Assembly: GCA_015179045.1 (NCBI GenBank)
Contig: WHUZ01000067.1
Coordinates: forward strand, 1-64,000
DNA: 64,000 bases
Origin: Kalaharituber pfeilii
Lineage: Eukaryota; Ascomycota; Pezizomycetes; Pezizales; Pezizaceae
Reading direction: 5' to 3'
Position 1 is the first letter of the stretch, and every line of letters begins with the position of its first letter. The notes beneath the pieces were generated by a model that was given only the letters and a program-made list of their open reading frames with translations, did not search any database and had not been told where the DNA came from. Both the position numbers and the translations under genes were made by a program. This document shows positions 39,434 to 50,059 of this stretch, in pieces.

Positions 39434-39500
39434 TTTTTTTTTTTTTGATCACATTTTATTTTTATCATTACGTGCATGCTGCCTAGCCTGTGATGATGAG
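39434..39500 (-). mobile_element. Degenerate tail element (hairpin A)
   Basis: Reversed: AGGCTAGGCAGCATGCACGTAATGATA followed by an A/T-rich linker and ~14 A; resembles the GGGCGGCATGCGAGTAATGA end but the outer stem is lost. An old copy; TSD not visible. Confidence 0.5.
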
Positions 39501-40478
39501 CATCTAGTGCTACGTGACGAGTCGTTGCGCAAAATGTAGTCTTGTCAATTGAATCATTAGACATTCCTCAAAACTGTAGTAACGTTAACAACCTCAAGGC
39601 CACTGAGGGCTCTCCCGCTCCCCTTGGTCGCACAGGCACGAGTGGCCATACTCTACGCAGCAGGTGTCTGGCTACGTACCGGAAAGTCGTCCATCCAGAG
39701 AGCACCCATGACGCACAGCTATAAATGGGCACACATCAATTCAAAAAAAAAGAAAAAGAAAAAAAAAAGAAAAGAGTCTGCAGACACAGCAAAATAATTG
39801 CCTCACTTCATGTGTTCCAAACGCGTTGGTACATTATGCGGAGTGTATATCTCATGTGAACACGGGAAAAAAGAAAGATTACGAATACGCTCTTCCTTGG
39901 AGGTTCTCGCTGAGGGTGTAGTTGTGGTGCACTTGAAGCTGAAACGGGTCATTCAATGCAAATTGTAATTTGGCACTTTATTTGCCGTGCAGTGCAACGC
40001 CAACCAGACTACAATCTTTCTCCAACGCAGTAAGCAGTCAATTGGTACGATGTCGTGCGTTGTGTCGCACTCGCCGATCAAGGAAAGGACAACAATACAT
40101 TTAAGCAACCTCTGTGGCCAGGCTAACAGGCGACCTATGGGCATTGATGTCCACCCAAAATTCTTGTACTTCCCTCCCGAACCATATTTTCGTTTATCGT
40201 CCAATTGCTCTTGCAGCTCACAGGAGTCCCGCGATATGCAGAAGTCAGGTTTCACTGAGTGTGTGTGTCGACGGTTATGTCTTGAGAGCAAATTCATCCC
40301 TATTCTCCTGTGGGGCAAAAGCGGAGCCTCAATTCACGAGGCTTTTTTTTTTTTCCCACCTAACGCGGAATTCGCGAGGCTGTCGCGCAGTGCCCTGGGG
40401 TGGCAAGCGATGGATGACAAGACATATTATTGTAATGATATGATAATATTACTATTTGTATTTCATTACTGTCAAGCA
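39501..40478. other. Unassigned spacer
   Basis: About 980 bp. An A-rich AAAAAAAAAGAAAAAG run at ~39742-39775 is not preceded by a recognisable tail. Several overlapping short frames, none convincing. Nothing called. Confidence 0.5.
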
Positions 40479-40487
40479 AGTAAGAGT

Positions 40488-40528
40488 TTTTTTTTTTTTT
40501 TTTTATATATCAATGATCGCGTGCCGCC
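40488..40528 (-). mobile_element. Minimal tail insertion (41 bp), truncated within the hairpin
   Basis: TSD AGTAAGAGT (40479-40487 and 40529-40537). Reversed, only GGCGGCACGCGATCATTGAT, ATATA and the A tail remain, so reverse transcription stopped inside the 3' hairpin arm. Confidence 0.88.
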
Positions 40529-40949
40529 AGTAAGAGTGAGAGGTTAGAGTACATATTTCTTACAACATCGAGTTGTCCCGCACCTTATTACAAATGGTGT
40601 AGACAAATATATCTCGGTCGAAAGTAGCAGAATGAGATAACTGGAAAAGGGATGCGCGCAATGCAGACAGGCAACTTTATACTGGTAACAGTAACAAAAT
40701 ATTGAGATATGAGAGAATGTGGAGTAGTAAGGACAAATCGCGAAAAAAGTAAATACGGAACTTCTTAGTACATTATGAAGTACTCTTCACATCAGCGAAA
40801 GATAGTGCATCATTAGAAGAGGTGAATAGAGGAGAACGGTAGAGAGATCGAATAATTTGGGAAGTGGACAAGCGAAAGCAAGTAATGAATTGAGAAGCAA
40901 AGGAAATTCAAAAGCAATTTAGCTTCACCTCCATGTATCATCACAGCAC
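40529..40949. other. 3' flank of the membrane-protein gene
   Basis: About 420 bp of A/G-rich non-coding sequence downstream of the minus-strand gene; presumably 3' UTR and spacer. Confidence 0.45.
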
Positions 40950-43127
40950 TCACTGCTGGTAACGAACATTCTGCTGTGATCCCCCGTAATTGCCATCATT
41001 TGAATAACGAACAAATCCACCTGCATAATCTCCAGTTGTTATTTCCAATGAGTCTGAATCTGGGCGCTCCGTGTTGTTGGCCACGCTCTTTGACGGGAAA
41101 GTGGAGTCTGTTGCTTGGTTCTCTAGCTCAGCGGTTTGGTACTGTGATGCAGGTCGTAATCCAATGACAAATCGAGCAGAGCGTGGATCCTCCAGCTCTG
41201 CTACCTGTTGGTCCCTGCGTCTTTCCCTAGAAACCACCTGCAGCTCCGGTATTGGTAGGTCATTGGGACTTTCGCCGGAAACCACTGGAGTCCACCCCTT
41301 CTCGCTGGACCACATCGGTGGTCGAGGATCTTTTGCCAACGCCTGGTCGAGCAATCTGTAAAGTTGAGTCGCTTGCAATCCGGAAGCGTACAACACAAAG
41401 CGCTGCCATCTCCCTGCCGTACCACTTATTGGTGTCCATTTCCTTGCGAATCTTAGTGCTGCGGCTATTAGCACTAAGAAGGCCAAAGCACAGGGTACCA
41501 CAACCATTTGAGGAAAGCTTAGAGCAACTACACTTCGGCTGATCACGATGAAATCACCAGTCCCTGGCAGATAGCCATCCACCGTCTGCAATACATTAGG
41601 AATGCTGAAGTCATTCGCTGCTGCAGCTGCAGCCCCCGCGATCGCCGCTTCACGAAAGAGATCTCTTGTCACAAGGAAGGCAGCATACACTAACCTCCGC
41701 ATGTCATTCGCTGCGGAAGCGTTTTCAGCATCAAGTGCATTGTCGGGAGCGGTTGCGTAGCTACTAGACTTGAGGGCGCCAGCGCTATTTGACCTGCCCA
41801 GGGTGACCACAGCAGGTACGACGAAAGCTGTTGACAATATCTGCTTAATCCCCTCTGGAATGGTAACTGGCGGTTTGTCATCTTTGGTACTGAAGAGATT
41901 TGCTGTTTTACCGTGCCAATGTTTGTAGACCCAGTTGGTGTCCTCCCAGCATTTAAGTGGTGGCCTGCCGGGTTTTACTTGAAACTTGTAACTCTCCTTC
42001 AGGTAACTGTACTTTGCAGGTAGCTCTTGGGTGGCGTACCAAGAGTCGTTCCCTGCAGTGTGCGACAGCCGGAAGGCAGTTGAGGGTGTAATTGTGTAAT
42101 AGCTTATTCCAGTCTCTTCGTTCATTAGATTCCTCCTCTCACTTTTAATGTAATTTACCGTTAGGAACTTTGCGAATGGTGCTATTCTCTCGCCGACCAC
42201 AACATCCACCTCGACATTAACGTCTCCAAACACTCTGTCAAGGTCGCCCTTGGAGCCCTGGGGCCACAAAACGTAGCTCTCGCTAAACCCACGCTCAATA
42301 GTTGTATTGTAAGTCTCCCTGTACCAGGAATTCTCAAAGGTGCACTGCCCAGTAATGACTATGTCAAGGTGACTGAGATGCTGTAAGCCCATATCAAGCC
42401 CGTTCACTTTGTAACCATATTCCATTCGGTAACGTTGCTCGCCGTCGATGTCAGGTTCGCTTATAGATCTGAACTGGACCAACTCTGAAATTTTTGTCTC
42501 ATATCCTTCAACGAATGCAATGGCTCGCACAGACCGTCTGCTCTCGTACCGCGATAAGACCAAAGAATGCAACATTCCGGCGTTGCCCTCCAGTATAGTG
42601 TGGTTGGGATAGAGTACCGAGCTTGGATTGGCAGGGGCTGCAGTCCCAATAACGAGGAGTTCCGGGAATTTCAACCCTGCTGCCATGCTACCCCCCCATC
42701 CACCTAATGCAAACAGCAAAATCACTACATCAAGCCCAAAAGCTTCCCAGGTAAATTCGATTTCATGGACCTTCCCAATAATCCCGCAGAAAACACTCCA
42801 TGCATGCTTCATCAACACAGGTAGGACATGAAGAGGGTCGGAGGTGTTCCAAGCAGCGATCATGGTGATGTGGTTAGTACGTGTCATGCGCTTAGGGGCA
42901 AAAAGGATCATAATCAGTGAAAGAATGATATCCCATGTAATGGTGAACATGATTGTGATGAGGAGGATGTATAGTGCACCAATGATTCGCGATTCTGCTT
43001 GTGACACTGCAATTGCCGTTCTGCCTCCATTCTTGTCCGGAAATGTGAATTTGGTCCATGTGAGGTATGTTGCTGGGGAAATGTCCGTCAAGGAGTACGC
43101 ATCCAATGGCTTGGACGTTGAAGCCAT
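40950..43127 (-). CDS. Large fungal membrane protein of unknown function
   Basis: Single open frame of 725 residues, ATG at 43127, no disruption. N-terminal hydrophobic segment ~48-77 (RIIGALYILLITIMFTITWD...), a second ~130-151 (GLDVVILLFALGGWGGSMAA), then a ~350-residue loop with several N-glycosylation sites (NHT, NTT, NDS) and Cys residues, and a last membrane helix near 540-560 (VVPCALAFLVLIAAALRFAR). The ~165-residue tail is polar, Ser/Asn/Gln-rich (GGSQQNVRYQQ end) and probably cytosolic. The layout of two helices, a long extracytoplasmic loop and a C-terminal helix resembles uncharacterised fungal cell-surface proteins; I do not recognise a named family. No TE sequence lies inside it, so it is probably under selection. 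Confidence 0.85.
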   Translation of the reverse strand: MASTSKPLDAYSLTDISPATYLTWTKFTFPDKNGGRTAIAVSQAESRIIGALYILLITIMFTITWDIILSLIMILFAPKRMTRTNHITMIAAWNTSDPLHVLPVLMKHAWSVFCGIIGKVHEIEFTWEAFGLDVVILLFALGGWGGSMAAGLKFPELLVIGTAAPANPSSVLYPNHTILEGNAGMLHSLVLSRYESRRSVRAIAFVEGYETKISELVQFRSISEPDIDGEQRYRMEYGYKVNGLDMGLQHLSHLDIVITGQCTFENSWYRETYNTTIERGFSESYVLWPQGSKGDLDRVFGDVNVEVDVVVGERIAPFAKFLTVNYIKSERRNLMNEETGISYYTITPSTAFRLSHTAGNDSWYATQELPAKYSYLKESYKFQVKPGRPPLKCWEDTNWVYKHWHGKTANLFSTKDDKPPVTIPEGIKQILSTAFVVPAVVTLGRSNSAGALKSSSYATAPDNALDAENASAANDMRRLVYAAFLVTRDLFREAAIAGAAAAAANDFSIPNVLQTVDGYLPGTGDFIVISRSVVALSFPQMVVVPCALAFLVLIAAALRFARKWTPISGTAGRWQRFVLYASGLQATQLYRLLDQALAKDPRPPMWSSEKGWTPVVSGESPNDLPIPELQVVSRERRRDQQVAELEDPRSARFVIGLRPASQYQTAELENQATDSTFPSKSVANNTERPDSDSLEITTGDYAGGFVRYSNDGNYGGSQQNVRYQQ

Positions 43128-43638
43128 CTAATGATCAAAAAGGTTAATCGATTTAGCCTTCGCAGGGGGAAGAGTTTGCACCCACCTTCAACAGACTGGA
43201 CTCTCTTCCACACAGAGGGGTTTGCGCTAAGCCAGACTGGTTACAGGAAAATGGGTAGAGAGCTTCTGAGCTAGATGATAGAAGCAACTTGAGGGCGCTC
43301 CTGGGTGGGAGAAGAGATGTTTGTGGAAACCGAGTCCGTGAGCAAGAGCTGGTAAAGCTTTCTCTGGTGTATAATATATCGGTTTTAATAACAAGCAACT
43401 CCTCGGAAGCTGCAATTAAACAGGAAACACCGTTAACGTGTTCTTGACCAGCGCTTCAGGGAAGGAAAGCCAGGAGCACAAGATATTCCACTTCTGCACA
43501 CCTCATTTTCCGAGTGGGTAGATGCCATGTTCTGTTGTCACTAACCATCCAAACTGCATGCATTAGCAAGGTGTACCCTGCGCATTGACAGTTCTACTAA
43601 CTCGCAACCACACTAGTGGGCTATTCAATTCAAGTGTT
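43128..43638 (-). promoter_or_regulatory. Upstream region of the membrane-protein gene
   Basis: About 510 bp. AATGATCAAAAAGG lies just upstream of the ATG. GTATAATATATCGG at ~43370 is the best TATA-like string, but its position (~240 bp upstream) is only suggestive. No other signal seen. Confidence 0.3.
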
Positions 43639-43650
43639 GACGGCAGCTGA

Positions 43651-43737
43651 TTTTTTTTTTTTTTTTTTTTTTATATCATTACTCGCATGCCGCATGCCGC
43701 TTAGAAGGCTATGGCGAGGCAAATTAAGGGCTCCATC
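43651..43737 (-). mobile_element. Tail-type retroposon (hairpin A variant)
   Basis: Exact TSD GACGGCAGCTGA (43639-43650 and 43738-43749). Reversed: GGAGCCCTTAATTTG, CCTCGCCATAGCC, then a duplicated GCGGCATGC and GAG, TAATGATATA and ~20 A. The 3' arm contains the unit GCATGCCGC twice. Confidence 0.9.
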
Positions 43738-43957
43738 GACGGCAGCTGAGAACCTTATCGCCGAACTCTCATTCGCTGGCCTAGAAGCACAGGACAATCG
43801 AGTATAGATGGGCGCACGCAAAGTAGATGTATTGGCTTCACCTACGAATGCATAGAGAACTGAGTCCATCGGCACTCAAGTTTAATGCATTCGTTTGACC
43901 CGTGACTGTATACGAGAATTGAGTCACCTCCAAAAGTACCTCGGTGATCAAGCACAC

Positions 43958-44346
43958 CGGTGCCACCACGCCGAAGCTCGGCATCGTAGTACACGGGATA
44001 GCCCTGAGGAAGGACATAGGAAGGATTTTGGAGATACGATGGCTAAGAAAGCAGACGAGCTCGGTGGTCGTGTACCTGGAGAGACAAACCGGAATAGACA
44101 AGGTGAGGCTAGGAGGAAGATGGCTCAGAGCATGCCAGTACGAGTGGGACAGAGGACGGAGATAGGAGAAGGACGTCCCCTCATGTACCGACATGATTAA
44201 ATGTGAATGCTACATCCCCATCACACAGGAGGATCCGGGGATCTCTACTCAAACTCGCGTGTTATTTTTATTCCTTCCTTTTATCCATATGTAATTAAAT
44301 ATCGCCATTCCCGTACGGCGGCATGCGATTAATGAGATAAAAAAAA
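43958..44346 (+). mobile_element. Half-LINE copy with internal deletions
   Basis: TSD AAGCACAC (43950-43957 and 44347-44354). Frames give LGIVVHGIALRKDIG, RWLRKQTSSVVVYLERQTGI and VRLGGRWLRACQYEWDRGRR, i.e. the C-terminal ORF1 module with two deletions and frame changes. 3' UTR with ATGTAATTAA, then ATCGCCATTCCCGTACGG and CGGCATGCGATTAATGAG and ~10 A. The inner stem is CCG/CGG instead of GCCC/GGGC. Confidence 0.88.
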
Positions 44347-44354
44347 AAGCACAC

Positions 44355-44914
44355 ATGTAGTATACTGTTTGAAAGCACAGCAATTGATGTTTGGTCATCA
44401 CAATATGTAACAATGGATTCGTTTTTTGCACCCTGGTGCCCCATTGTATTACTGCAGGTCGACCTCATTGAAAATACTTCAACTCGCGCGTAGAGTACGT
44501 GTACCTACGGTCTCACTATGGGAATGTGCGACAACGATGGCATGGATCGTGATACTGCCTGTGCACCTCACTGCGTCCCTCGCTTTCTAGCCATGCGTAA
44601 CCTAGTATAATGACGTGCAATGAGTGTACTGATCCTCGTATTGACAATGGACTGTCTCTACGTCCCCGACAATTCAGCGTCCACTGATCTCTACCTCACT
44701 CAGCATCCTCAGACCACAAACAACAAGGTATTAGTGACCATATCCCTGGCACTGTATGTCAGCCTCTGATCAAGCACAGTAGCCTGAAGGAAACAAACAA
44801 AAAGGGAAAAGAGACCGCAGTAAATCGGCGGAAGACTGTGCTCATAACCGAAGACATAGACGGTAGAAGGGTGACAGTAGCAGAAACACTAGTAGTTATC
44901 ACAACCGAGTCCTC
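44355..44914. other. Unassigned spacer
   Basis: About 560 bp of mixed-composition sequence, no ORF or repeat supported. Confidence 0.5.
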
Positions 44915-44927
44915 GAGTTGTACCTGA

Positions 44928-44991
44928 GCCCAGGCATAGCGAACAGCTACAGGCGGGGTAACGTGAAATAAAAAGAAAAAAAGAATAAAAA
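44928..44991 (+). mobile_element. Tail-only retroposon (hairpin B)
   Basis: TSD GAGTTGTACCTGA / GAGTTGTACTTGA (44915-44927 and 44992-45004). GCCCAGGCATAGCGAACAGC then TACAGGCGGGGTAACGTGAAATA and a G-interrupted A run. Confidence 0.87.
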
Positions 44992-45004
44992 GAGTTGTAC
45001 TTGA

Positions 45005-45285
45005 AGTCATATGGTTCACAAGCACATGAGGTGCCGTTTCTTACGTTTTGGCGTCAGCGGTGATTGTCTATTTGCTGGCAGAAGAACTTTTCAAGTACGC
45101 CAGTAGAGTGCAGATGTACAGAGGTATTCGTTCCTGTACTCGGGAACTTCATGTAGATGTAAGTCCTGCAGGAGCTGATTGCTTTTCTTCGCGGAAAGGT
45201 CAGATGAATTCGTTAGGCCTTCTACGTCTCTTCATGTACCCCAGGGGGCCCCAGTTATCGCTCTCGCCGATGGCGGCGACCCATT
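45005..45285. other. Unassigned spacer
   Basis: About 280 bp; no supported feature. Confidence 0.4.
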
Positions 45286-45296
45286 TACCTGGGTGA

Positions 45297-45354
45297 TTTT
45301 TTTTTTTTTTTTTTATATCATTACTCGCGTGCCGCCCTATCGGCTATGGCGAGA
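45297..45354 (-). mobile_element. Tail-only retroposon (hairpin A)
   Basis: Exact TSD TACCTGGGTGA (45286-45296 and 45355-45365). Reversed: CTCGCCATAGCCGATAGGGC, GGCACGCGAGTAATGATATA and ~18 A. It lies in the 3' UTR of a LINE-B remnant. Confidence 0.92.
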
Positions 45355-45378
45355 TACCTGGGTGAGGTCTGCATGCAC

Positions 45379-46010
45379 ACTATCTAGACTAGGTGCATAC
45401 TCTGGGCACTCAACGTGCGCGGCGCCCCGGCTATCCCAGATTGAGGTGGGTGAACCACTCTTGCGCCAGATTGCCCTCTACTCCCTGCTGCTTCCACCCC
45501 TTCACCTCTAAGTCCCCCCTACTACATTCCAACACTATGTGCGCTGCACCCCACGCCAGGTCCTTCTCTTCAACATGCCTCCGCCTTTGCACGTCCGCAT
45601 CCAGGTGTCGTTGGTGAGGGCCCTCCTGCGCCACTTCACAAACTTCCCTTGCCACATCCGGATCACTCGACCCTCTCCTGATAGCGCATTCTTCCTCAGC
45701 TTTCCCCTTCCATAAAATGCCCACCTATGTCTTCACCTCCCCCAACTCACCGCCCTTGGCTCCTCAATCTCCACTCCATTTCTGCAATCAGCGCTACCAT
45801 GCATCCCAAGTCCATCGTTGTGGCCTTGCCGGTTCTTCCTGCCGCCCTGACATCATTGATCGCCGCTTGGGAGTCTACAAACAGAAGCCCCTCTCTTTGC
45901 CGTCGACAGCTTCGAGTGCACCTCTCAGGCCTGAGGCCTCATTATCCCACATCGTTTCTTTCGTGCCCACAAGGCAGGAGGTGGTGAGTGCAGTAACCTA
46001 TCAATGAAAC
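45379..46010 (-). pseudogene. LINE-B-type ORF2 remnant: RNase H and C-terminus
   Basis: Minus-strand pieces: GLRGALEAVDGK (LINE-B GMRGALEAVDGS), then stop-containing RNase H, then ...EVKGWKQQGVEGN, EWFTHLNLG and stop at ~45431, matching LINE-B EEKGWKQEGVEGDPVEYWFA and CLDLG. Frame is lost repeatedly. An old copy. Confidence 0.75.
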
Positions 46011-46887
46011 CAGAGGCTCCCATCGCCCTGCTATGCATGAGGACCAGTGGTATATACTACCAGTAATTGGCAAACCGTCCAGCAGCAAAGCACATGTAGC
46101 GGGTGGCAATTATAGACGAGGCACGGACATAGTAGTATCGACGTGTAGCTAGAACAATGTCCTCTCAGCCGTGTACCTAGAAATATGGGTAAAAGGGTAT
46201 TCTGAGGTGACCAATAACGAGGCGGACCCAGCTCATAACGTGGTAGAAAATCAACAGGCTGTTAGATGTCAAGAGCTGTCGCAAAGCCTTAGAAATAGTG
46301 TGCCAGTTGCCCTGTGTCATCACGGAGTCCTTATTGGTAGTGGCGTGAGTTCAGCAGCATCAGCCATGTGATCATTGTGTGTGCACACCTTGTCCTACGA
46401 GAAGTAATGCTAGATGGATTGGCTAAGCTCGCCTGCTGCTGCCAGCCTGATCACCGAGCAGGAGTGGTGTTACCCATACCTACGTGTCAACAGCTGCACA
46501 CTAATAGGGGAAAGCTAACCGTTTGCCTTACATGTACTGAGCATCAGGTAGGTTTAGGCAAAATCACGCGCCTTTTGTGCAAAATGCCAACATGTGCGGC
46601 CATGAGCTCGGGACAGTGCTTGCGTCCTACCAATTCGAACCAAGTATGAATTCTTGTGCCATATCACACTTGTGATTGTTTGAGCGCTGGTAGCAGCTGG
46701 CATAGGCCGCAAAGGCAGAGTATGGACTAGCCTACCACGTGTACCATGCGCATGAAATGACCCGTGACGGAGCCTCTATAGCAGAGTAGGAATGCACCAC
46801 CAGTCTAGTAGCGCGCCTGACGGGTTAGCATTGAATGCCACTTATGACACGAGAATTAAATTGGATAAATGATGTATAGTCACACTG
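46011..46887. other. Unassigned spacer
   Basis: About 880 bp. Short plus-strand frames at 46171-46371 and 46368-46649 show no domain. Nothing called. Confidence 0.5.
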
Positions 46888-47000
46888 TGTTTTTTTTTGT
46901 TTTTGTTTACATCACATAACCCCGCTAATCGCTACTCGCTATGGTAGGGTCCCTGAACCGAAGTCCTTTTAGCTCGGAGACAGGGACCTGTGCAACTAAC
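46888..47000 (-). mobile_element. Family-B LINE 3' end (tail plus short UTR)
   Basis: Reversed: ...TAGTTAGTTGCACAGGTCCC, then GGGACCCTACCATAGCGAG, TAGCGATTAGCGGGGTTATG and TGATGTAAAC with an A-rich run. The TAGTTAGTTG UTR motif also precedes the LINE-B tail at 19894-20023. No clear TSD. Confidence 0.7.
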
Positions 47001-47260
47001 TACAAAATCGTCCCCTACAAAAGCAAAAAAAGTGAACCCGTGACTTTTAAGTGACGCAAAGGCAGCACAAAGTGAGCCAAATCTGCCAAAAGAACAATCA
47101 AGCATGAGTACTCAAAATGCTCCAGAAAAATCAAGCAGTCATGTCCATTTCCTCAACACATCTCTCTCCTTCCTCTTACTGTCCACCATTGTCGTTCTGA
47201 ACAAGTCATACCGGCATGAGTGGTACCATTTGCCTCATAAACTTATCTTCGCTGGTGTTT

Positions 47261-47300
47261 TTTTTTTTTTTTTTTTTTTTTTTATATCATTAATCGCATT
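47261..47300 (-). mobile_element. Minimal tail insertion (hairpin A, truncated)
   Basis: TSD CTTCGCTGGTGTTT (47247-47260 and 47301-47314). Only AATGCGATTAATGATATA and the A tail remain (reversed), so the copy begins inside the 3' stem arm. Confidence 0.88.
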
Positions 47301-47314
47301 CTTCGCTGGTGTTT

Positions 47315-47650
47315 GACTATCTACTTCTGCCTCCCCCACTAGGTTGATAACAATCGAGCTACTATGCTTCCCCTCCCTCCTTTCTTTCCTTACCAATCAT
47401 CTTGCCCCAACAATCTACCCTCTCTATGCGTTCGCCTTTTCCATCCAATCTCTTACTTTGCCAAATGTCTTTATCTCTGCTATTGCATGTAGCACAACTG
47501 CCCCGCAAGTTTGTGGGAGTGTTTCTTTCTGGGATAGTCTTGCTTTCAGAGATGGTGTGGGAGGCCTCCTGGATTTGGATGTGTTCTGCTTGAGGGGAAT
47601 GGCACTAGATCCCCTTCCGGCGTTTTGGACTGGGAAGCGGTGCGCGCTGT
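47315..47650 (-). pseudogene. Old, diverged copy of the half-LINE ORF1 module
   Basis: Minus-strand reading CGAVVLHAIAEIKTFGKVRD, WMEKANA, VGARWLVRKERREGKHSSIV, INLVGEAEVD follows the pattern GIVVHGVALRKDLSKVRKWL ... GIRWLRKKTLLVDEGKKTSS ... VVYLEN of the younger copies, with stops. It shows the module is ancient in this genome and has subfamilies. Confidence 0.65.
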
Positions 47651-47659
47651 AGGAATATA

Positions 47660-47929
47660 AGGTCCGTCCTCATACAAATCGGGAATATTGTCGTTATTAG
47701 CATCATTCTTATGTCTGTTGTTTAGTGATGTGAATATCCTTGTACTAAGAGAATGCTGTGCCTATTTTGGGTGCTTATCGATAGGTAAAAAAATTTGCGC
47801 ACATAGTAACTACAACGTCTCCCTTCAATTACACCCCTCCTTCACCCACATCTCCTCCTTCACCTATGTATCAAATCGTAACCCCAATTAAATCCAGATA
47901 CAGGCTACCAGCGTATGACATGGAAAATG
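47660..47929. other. Unassigned; weak B-tail relic near 47892-47925
   Basis: AGATACAGGCTACCAGCGTATGAC resembles the reverse B-tail ATACAGGCTACCAGCCTATGGC, without poly(A). Otherwise nothing. Confidence 0.4.
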
Positions 47930-48208
47930 GGACAGCAGGTAGAACCCGGGTCGGATACAGTGTGGACTACCCTGCAAAACAGTTCAAGGCATAGCCTTGC
48001 CAACAGCTCAAGAAACAGTGTATGAAGTCCTCAGGTGCCGCCCAAATGATGTAATAACCTGCAGGATAGCCCATTGAACGGCCAACGGTAGGGTCTCAAC
48101 CCTTCCACTTCCTAAGGATACAGCCTATTAATGTGTTAAACAAGCTATGGAGGCGTTGATGGAGGTTAGTTGGAAACATGCGAATGTCTATTATTGTCAA
48201 ACCATTTT

Positions 48209-48410
48209 GCGAGCTATTAGTAGGGAGGTACCACGGGCACTCAGCAAAGGGCTCTTCGGTGTACCTCACACCGAATGCAACCCAGCCCCGTATTTTACTA
48301 TACATAATGCGAGCTATTATTGAGCAGGTACCACGGGCACTCAGCAAAGGGCCTCTTCCGTGTGCCTCACACCGGAAGCAACCCAGCCTCGTATTCTACT
48401 ACACATAATG
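48209..48410. repeat. 100-bp tandem duplication upstream of fasciclin copy 2
   Basis: GCGAGCTATTA...GGTACCACGGGCACTCAGCA...CATAATG occurs at 48209-48308 and 48309-48410 with about ten differences. Copy 1 has the unit once (near 10290-10385), so this arose after the segmental duplication. Confidence 0.88.
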
Positions 48411-48413
48411 TGT

Positions 48414-48479
48414 AACCTCGCCATAGCCCGTTGGGCGGCCTGCGAGTATTGATATAAAAAAAAAAGAAAAAAAAAAAAA
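48414..48479 (+). mobile_element. Tail-only retroposon (hairpin A)
   Basis: Exact TSD ACACATAATGTGT (48401-48413 and 48480-48492). CTCGCCATAGCCCGTTGGGC, GGCCTGCGAG, TATTGATATA and a 24-nt A-rich run. 66 bp. Confidence 0.93.
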
Positions 48480-48742
48480 ACACATAATGTGTGCAGTGGA
48501 TCGCCATTTGCCACGCTGCAACTGCCCTGTAGGGGAATAAAGTGATGCTTGTCATGATCTTGCTGTCTACAACTGGCTTGTGCACATTAAAGGTAGATAA
48601 ATATCATGCCTGAAGGGGAAAGAATCCTGCAGGATCAGACCAACGCTCACCCATGCACCCGTCCTTGCGCCGACCCTAGGACCACCTGTGCGACAACCGT
48701 ATTCTGCACGTGAGCTGTGTTGTAGAGGCCCGTCCGGTGTAT

Positions 48743-48775
48743 TTTTTTTTTTTTTTTTTTAATATCATCACTACC
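48743..48775 (-). mobile_element. Truncated tail (T run) shared by both duplicated copies
   Basis: A 19-T run followed by AATATCATCACT here, and a T-rich run at the corresponding place in copy 1 (11419-11443). Likely one old tail insertion that predates the duplication; weak. Confidence 0.4.
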
Positions 48776-48934
48776 CGTACGAGGACCGCAAGCCAATTGT
48801 CTCCTGTGATGCAAGCGCTATTGCGGTCACACTTTTTGCCTACTTATTGGCAACAGTTCCTCTGCAACTTCTGAGAACATCTTTGAGCCCAGGTAACACG
48901 CATCCTTTATCCTTACATACAGTACCTCCCATCG

Positions 48935-50059
48935 ATGGCCCGTTCCAATACCGTCGTCAGTGTTGCTTTGTCTCTTCTGCTGGCGGTCAGTACCATTGCT
49001 CTGCCTCTGGACGAATGTCTGAGAGTAAATGGCCTCAACAGATTCGCTGATTTTCTACAAATGTTTCCTGACCCTATATACAACGTGACTGGCGTTGTGG
49101 TGTTTGCACCGACTAACGGCGCCGTGGACGAATTTTTAAGGGACCCTAGCATCGTGCTAAATGGTGGTTCGATTTCTACGAAGTGGCGGCGCGACACAAC
49201 CACTAGTGCTGGTGGCCACAACCAAGGCTCTACTGACGCTGGAGCAAGGCGGCAAAAAAGAAGACGTGACTTCAGATTTCCAGTACTGCCCCCGGAAGGC
49301 CTAGTTTTCTTTACCGGACTAAGTCCAGTACCCGATGATCCGATATTTGCCAAAGTGTTGAAGCGGCGAGGGGGAGATTTTCCCCAAGTAAGCGCTGGTG
49401 GTGGAAACATATCTCAGATATTGGGAGAGACAATAACGTGTGCCACTTCATTTATTCGCCCAGTGGACAGGTATGTGCTGAAGCCTTGTATTTCATTATT
49501 TCTTTTTTTATATCATTGCTCGCTTGCCACCCTGTGGGCTATTATGGCGGGGTAAGCCTTGAATTTGTCATCAAAAGGCTCCATTCAATCCTGCAGGTAC
49601 AGCATCAGCTCGTTAATCTAGCGCATGCCCTTTAGCTTTTTCACTTTTGCTGTCACGTTTTCAACTACTGTTTCAAAGTTGCGCTTCGATTACCTGGAAA
49701 AGATTTTTGCCCGGTTGCCTGAAGCATTGAATGCAATATCCTGCGACAAACGAGTCACCTTCCTAGCCCCAACACCAGCAGCGTTCGCTGCAGCTGGACT
49801 TGATGCAATTGAATCAGACAGTGAAGTTTTGCAAACTTTCTTAGATGACCACACCATCTCAGGCTTCGTGGGATATACTCCCGAATTTATGCCTGGAAGA
49901 TCATACGTCACCAAAAGTGGAAAAACGATCATGCCGAGTCGAAGGAATGGCACGTTATTTCTCAATAGTGCTCAAGTTGTCAACGAGGATCTGATCATCA
50001 GTAATGGCGTTATTCAAATTCTTGACAAGGTTAAAACGGCCCCCCGATCTATTGTGTGA
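48935..50059 (+). CDS. Secreted fasciclin (FAS1)-domain protein, copy 2
   Basis: Exons 48935-49470 and 49636-50059, 319 residues, the same length as copy 1. Donor GTATGT, acceptor CCTTTAG; the first codon of exon 2 rejoins as Ser and reads FFTFAVTFSTTVSKLRFDYL. Signal peptide to about residue 22. FAS1 segments VVVFAPTNGAVDEF, VTFLAPTPAAFAAAG and DDHTISGFVGYTP are present, ending NGVIQILDKV. About 80% identical to copy 1 by eye, with most change in the basic linker (RRQKRRRDFRFP). The 165-bp intron is longer than the 97-bp intron of copy 1 because of a retroposon at 49494-49553. Both copies keep open frames, so both are probably expressed proteins of the cell surface or wall. Confidence 0.88.
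49494..49553 (-). mobile_element. Tail-only retroposon inside the fasciclin intron
   Basis: TSD AAGCCTTGTATTT / AAGCCTTGAATTT (49481-49493 and 49554-49566). Reversed: CCCCGCCATAATAGCCCACA, GGGTGGCAAGCGAGCAATGATATA and a short A run. It lies 23 bp from the donor and leaves the acceptor region intact. Confidence 0.88.

Noticed and set aside
39742..39776. A-rich run as another retroposon tail
   Set aside because: No hairpin, UTR or TSD next to it.
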